This document shows, in pieces, positions 6,213-6,979 of a stretch of DNA of 6,979 nucleotides. How positions within the stretch are numbered: the stretch's first letter is position 1; every line of letters starts with the position of its first letter. A model generated the notes under the pieces. The model saw nothing but the letters and a program-made list of their open reading frames with translations, made no database searches and was not told where the DNA came from. The stretch is from an uncultured Eubacteriales bacterium (lineage in GTDB: Bacteria > Bacillota > Clostridia > Christensenellales > Borkfalkiaceae). Position numbers and translations under genes: made by a program. The stretch covers positions 1 through 6,979 of the forward strand of contig CACXDQ010000149.1 of NCBI GenBank assembly GCA_902766475.1, in the 5' to 3' direction.

Positions 6213-6916
6213 TGTCTTTCCCTCCCTATGCGTAAAAACATTGCGGCGTCGGAGCTTGAAAGGTATTCTTCGGTAGACCCGAAAAATTTCTCCTTGCCGA
6301 TATGAAGAATTTTATTTGCGTATTTCACCGCCGCCGAGATGTCGTGAGAAATCATTATTATAGTAGTGCCGTCGTCGTTGAGCTGTTTTATAAGCTCGTA
6401 CATATCGGCGGTAACTTTCGGGTCAAGCCCCGAAACGGGCTCGTCCAAAAGCAAAATGCTTCTCGTGGCGCACAGCGCACGGGCTAAAAGCACCCTCTGT
6501 TGCTGACCGCCCGAAAGCTCTCTGTACGACCTCTTTTCAAAGCCCGTCAAGCTCATTTTTTTGATGTTTTCGGCGGCGAGCGCCTTTTCCTCTTTGCTGT
6601 AAAAAGGGCGCAAACCCGTCCTCGCCATACAGCCCGAAACGACTACTTCCCACACCGATGCGGGGAAATCTTTCTGAACGACCGTCTGTTGAGGAAGGTA
6701 TCCTATCTCGTTGCGTTTCAAGCCGTCCCCGACGGTTATTTCGCCCGAAATGGGCTTAATGAGCCCCAAAATAGTTTTCATCAACGTCGATTTTCCCGAG
6801 CCGTTTTCACCGACGATGGCGAGATAATCGCCCTTTTCGACCTCGAACGACAGCCCGTCCGCAACGACGTTGTTTTCATATCCCAAAACGAGATTTTTGC
6901 AAGTTAATTGTGCCAT
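6209..6916 (-). CDS. znuC: Metal ABC transporter ATP-binding protein (ZnuC/MntA type)
   Basis: This is the cytoplasmic ATPase that powers the adjacent permease. It has 235 residues, a single nucleotide-binding domain with every motif intact: Walker A GENGSGKS (36-43), Q-loop in IGYLPQQ (Q76), signature LSGGQQQR (134-141), Walker B ILLLDEP (154-160), D-loop SGLD (162-165) and the switch histidine in SHD (H191). The stretch VWEVVVSGCMARTG (88-101) after the Q-loop is typical of the zinc/manganese importer subgroup. An AAGGA ribosome site (6924-6928) precedes the ATG by 7 nt. The substrate-binding protein is not seen in the window and could be encoded just upstream, beyond 6979. The metal is not determined by sequence. 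Only about 60 nt upstream are visible, and no convincing Zur or MntR operator is seen in them. Confidence 0.93.
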   Translation of the reverse strand: MAQLTCKNLVLGYENNVVADGLSFEVEKGDYLAIVGENGSGKSTLMKTILGLIKPISGEITVGDGLKRNEIGYLPQQTVVQKDFPASVWEVVVSGCMARTGLRPFYSKEEKALAAENIKKMSLTGFEKRSYRELSGGQQQRVLLARALCATRSILLLDEPVSGLDPKVTADMYELIKQLNDDGTTIIMISHDISAAVKYANKILHIGKEKFFGSTEEYLSSSDAAMFLRIGRERQ

Positions 6917-6930
6917 AGATTTTTCCTTAT

Positions 6931-6979
6931 TTACTTCTCATTACGCATTAAATATTGCTTTATCGAATTTGTTTGTTCT
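6931..6979 (-). CDS. Possible 3' end of an upstream gene (perhaps the metal-binding protein)
   Basis: An open frame entering from the right edge ends in TAA at 6931-6933, giving a 15-residue tail (EQTNSIKQYLMRNEK). This amphipathic ending would suit the last helix of a ZnuA-type substrate-binding protein. The stop lies 14 nt before the ATPase start and just ahead of its ribosome site, a typical operon junction. A second frame (ending in TTNKFDKAIFNA-like sequence, stop at 6941-6943) is equally open, and so few residues prove nothing. The stretch may instead be the operon leader. Confidence 0.3.
   Translation of the reverse strand, partial: EQTNSIKQYLMRNEK

Noticed and set aside
6934..6955. 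Possible Zur-type operator (CATTACGCATTA) upstream of the ATPase gene
   Set aside because: The two halves are not a good inverted repeat and match the TCGTAATNATTACGA pattern only in part; the true operator, if any, should lie before the first gene of the operon.

Overview
All genes in this window lie on the minus strand, so gene order and transcription run from right to left. The window looks like a piece of chromosome from an endospore-forming Firmicute, most likely a member of the Clostridia. The strongest sign is the N-terminal third of SpoIVA, the spore coat ATPase, which carries its Walker A, sensor-threonine and Walker B residues. It sits next to der, as in many Firmicutes. Shine-Dalgarno sequences are strong and purine-rich, and base composition is moderate. 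I see no mobile element, tRNA, rRNA or CRISPR array.

Right end (about 4831-6979): a metal-uptake ABC transporter operon. It begins with a possible 3' end of an upstream gene. Next come a ZnuC/MntA-type ATPase, a ZnuB/MntB-type (ABC-3) permease, and a small lipoprotein that resembles the C-terminal domain of the DUF1980 (COG3689, YcgQ/TIGR03943) family. ATPase, permease and lipoprotein are joined by two ATGA stop/start overlaps, so they are almost certainly co-translated. The lipoprotein is the least conventional member and is a candidate surface partner for metal handling.

Middle (about 2025-4816): a four-helix membrane protein of unknown function starts 14 nt after the lipoprotein. It is followed by a cytoplasmic five-bladed beta-propeller glycoside-hydrolase-like protein (GH43/GH32-type fold). 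That gene overlaps by 4 nt (ATGA) a permease of the ArsB/NhaD/CitM/SLC13 (ion transporter) superfamily. The tight hydrolase-permease pair suggests uptake and cleavage of one substrate, but nothing in the sequence names the substrate.

Left end (1-1965): der, the essential double-GTPase of 50S ribosome assembly, with a possible sigma-A promoter in front, and then spoIVA, which runs off the window. The 100-nt gap between them holds a good match to a sigma-E (mother-cell sporulation) promoter with the expected 14-nt spacer, so spoIVA can be switched on independently of der. The plsY and gpsA genes often found between der and spoIVA in related bacteria are absent here.
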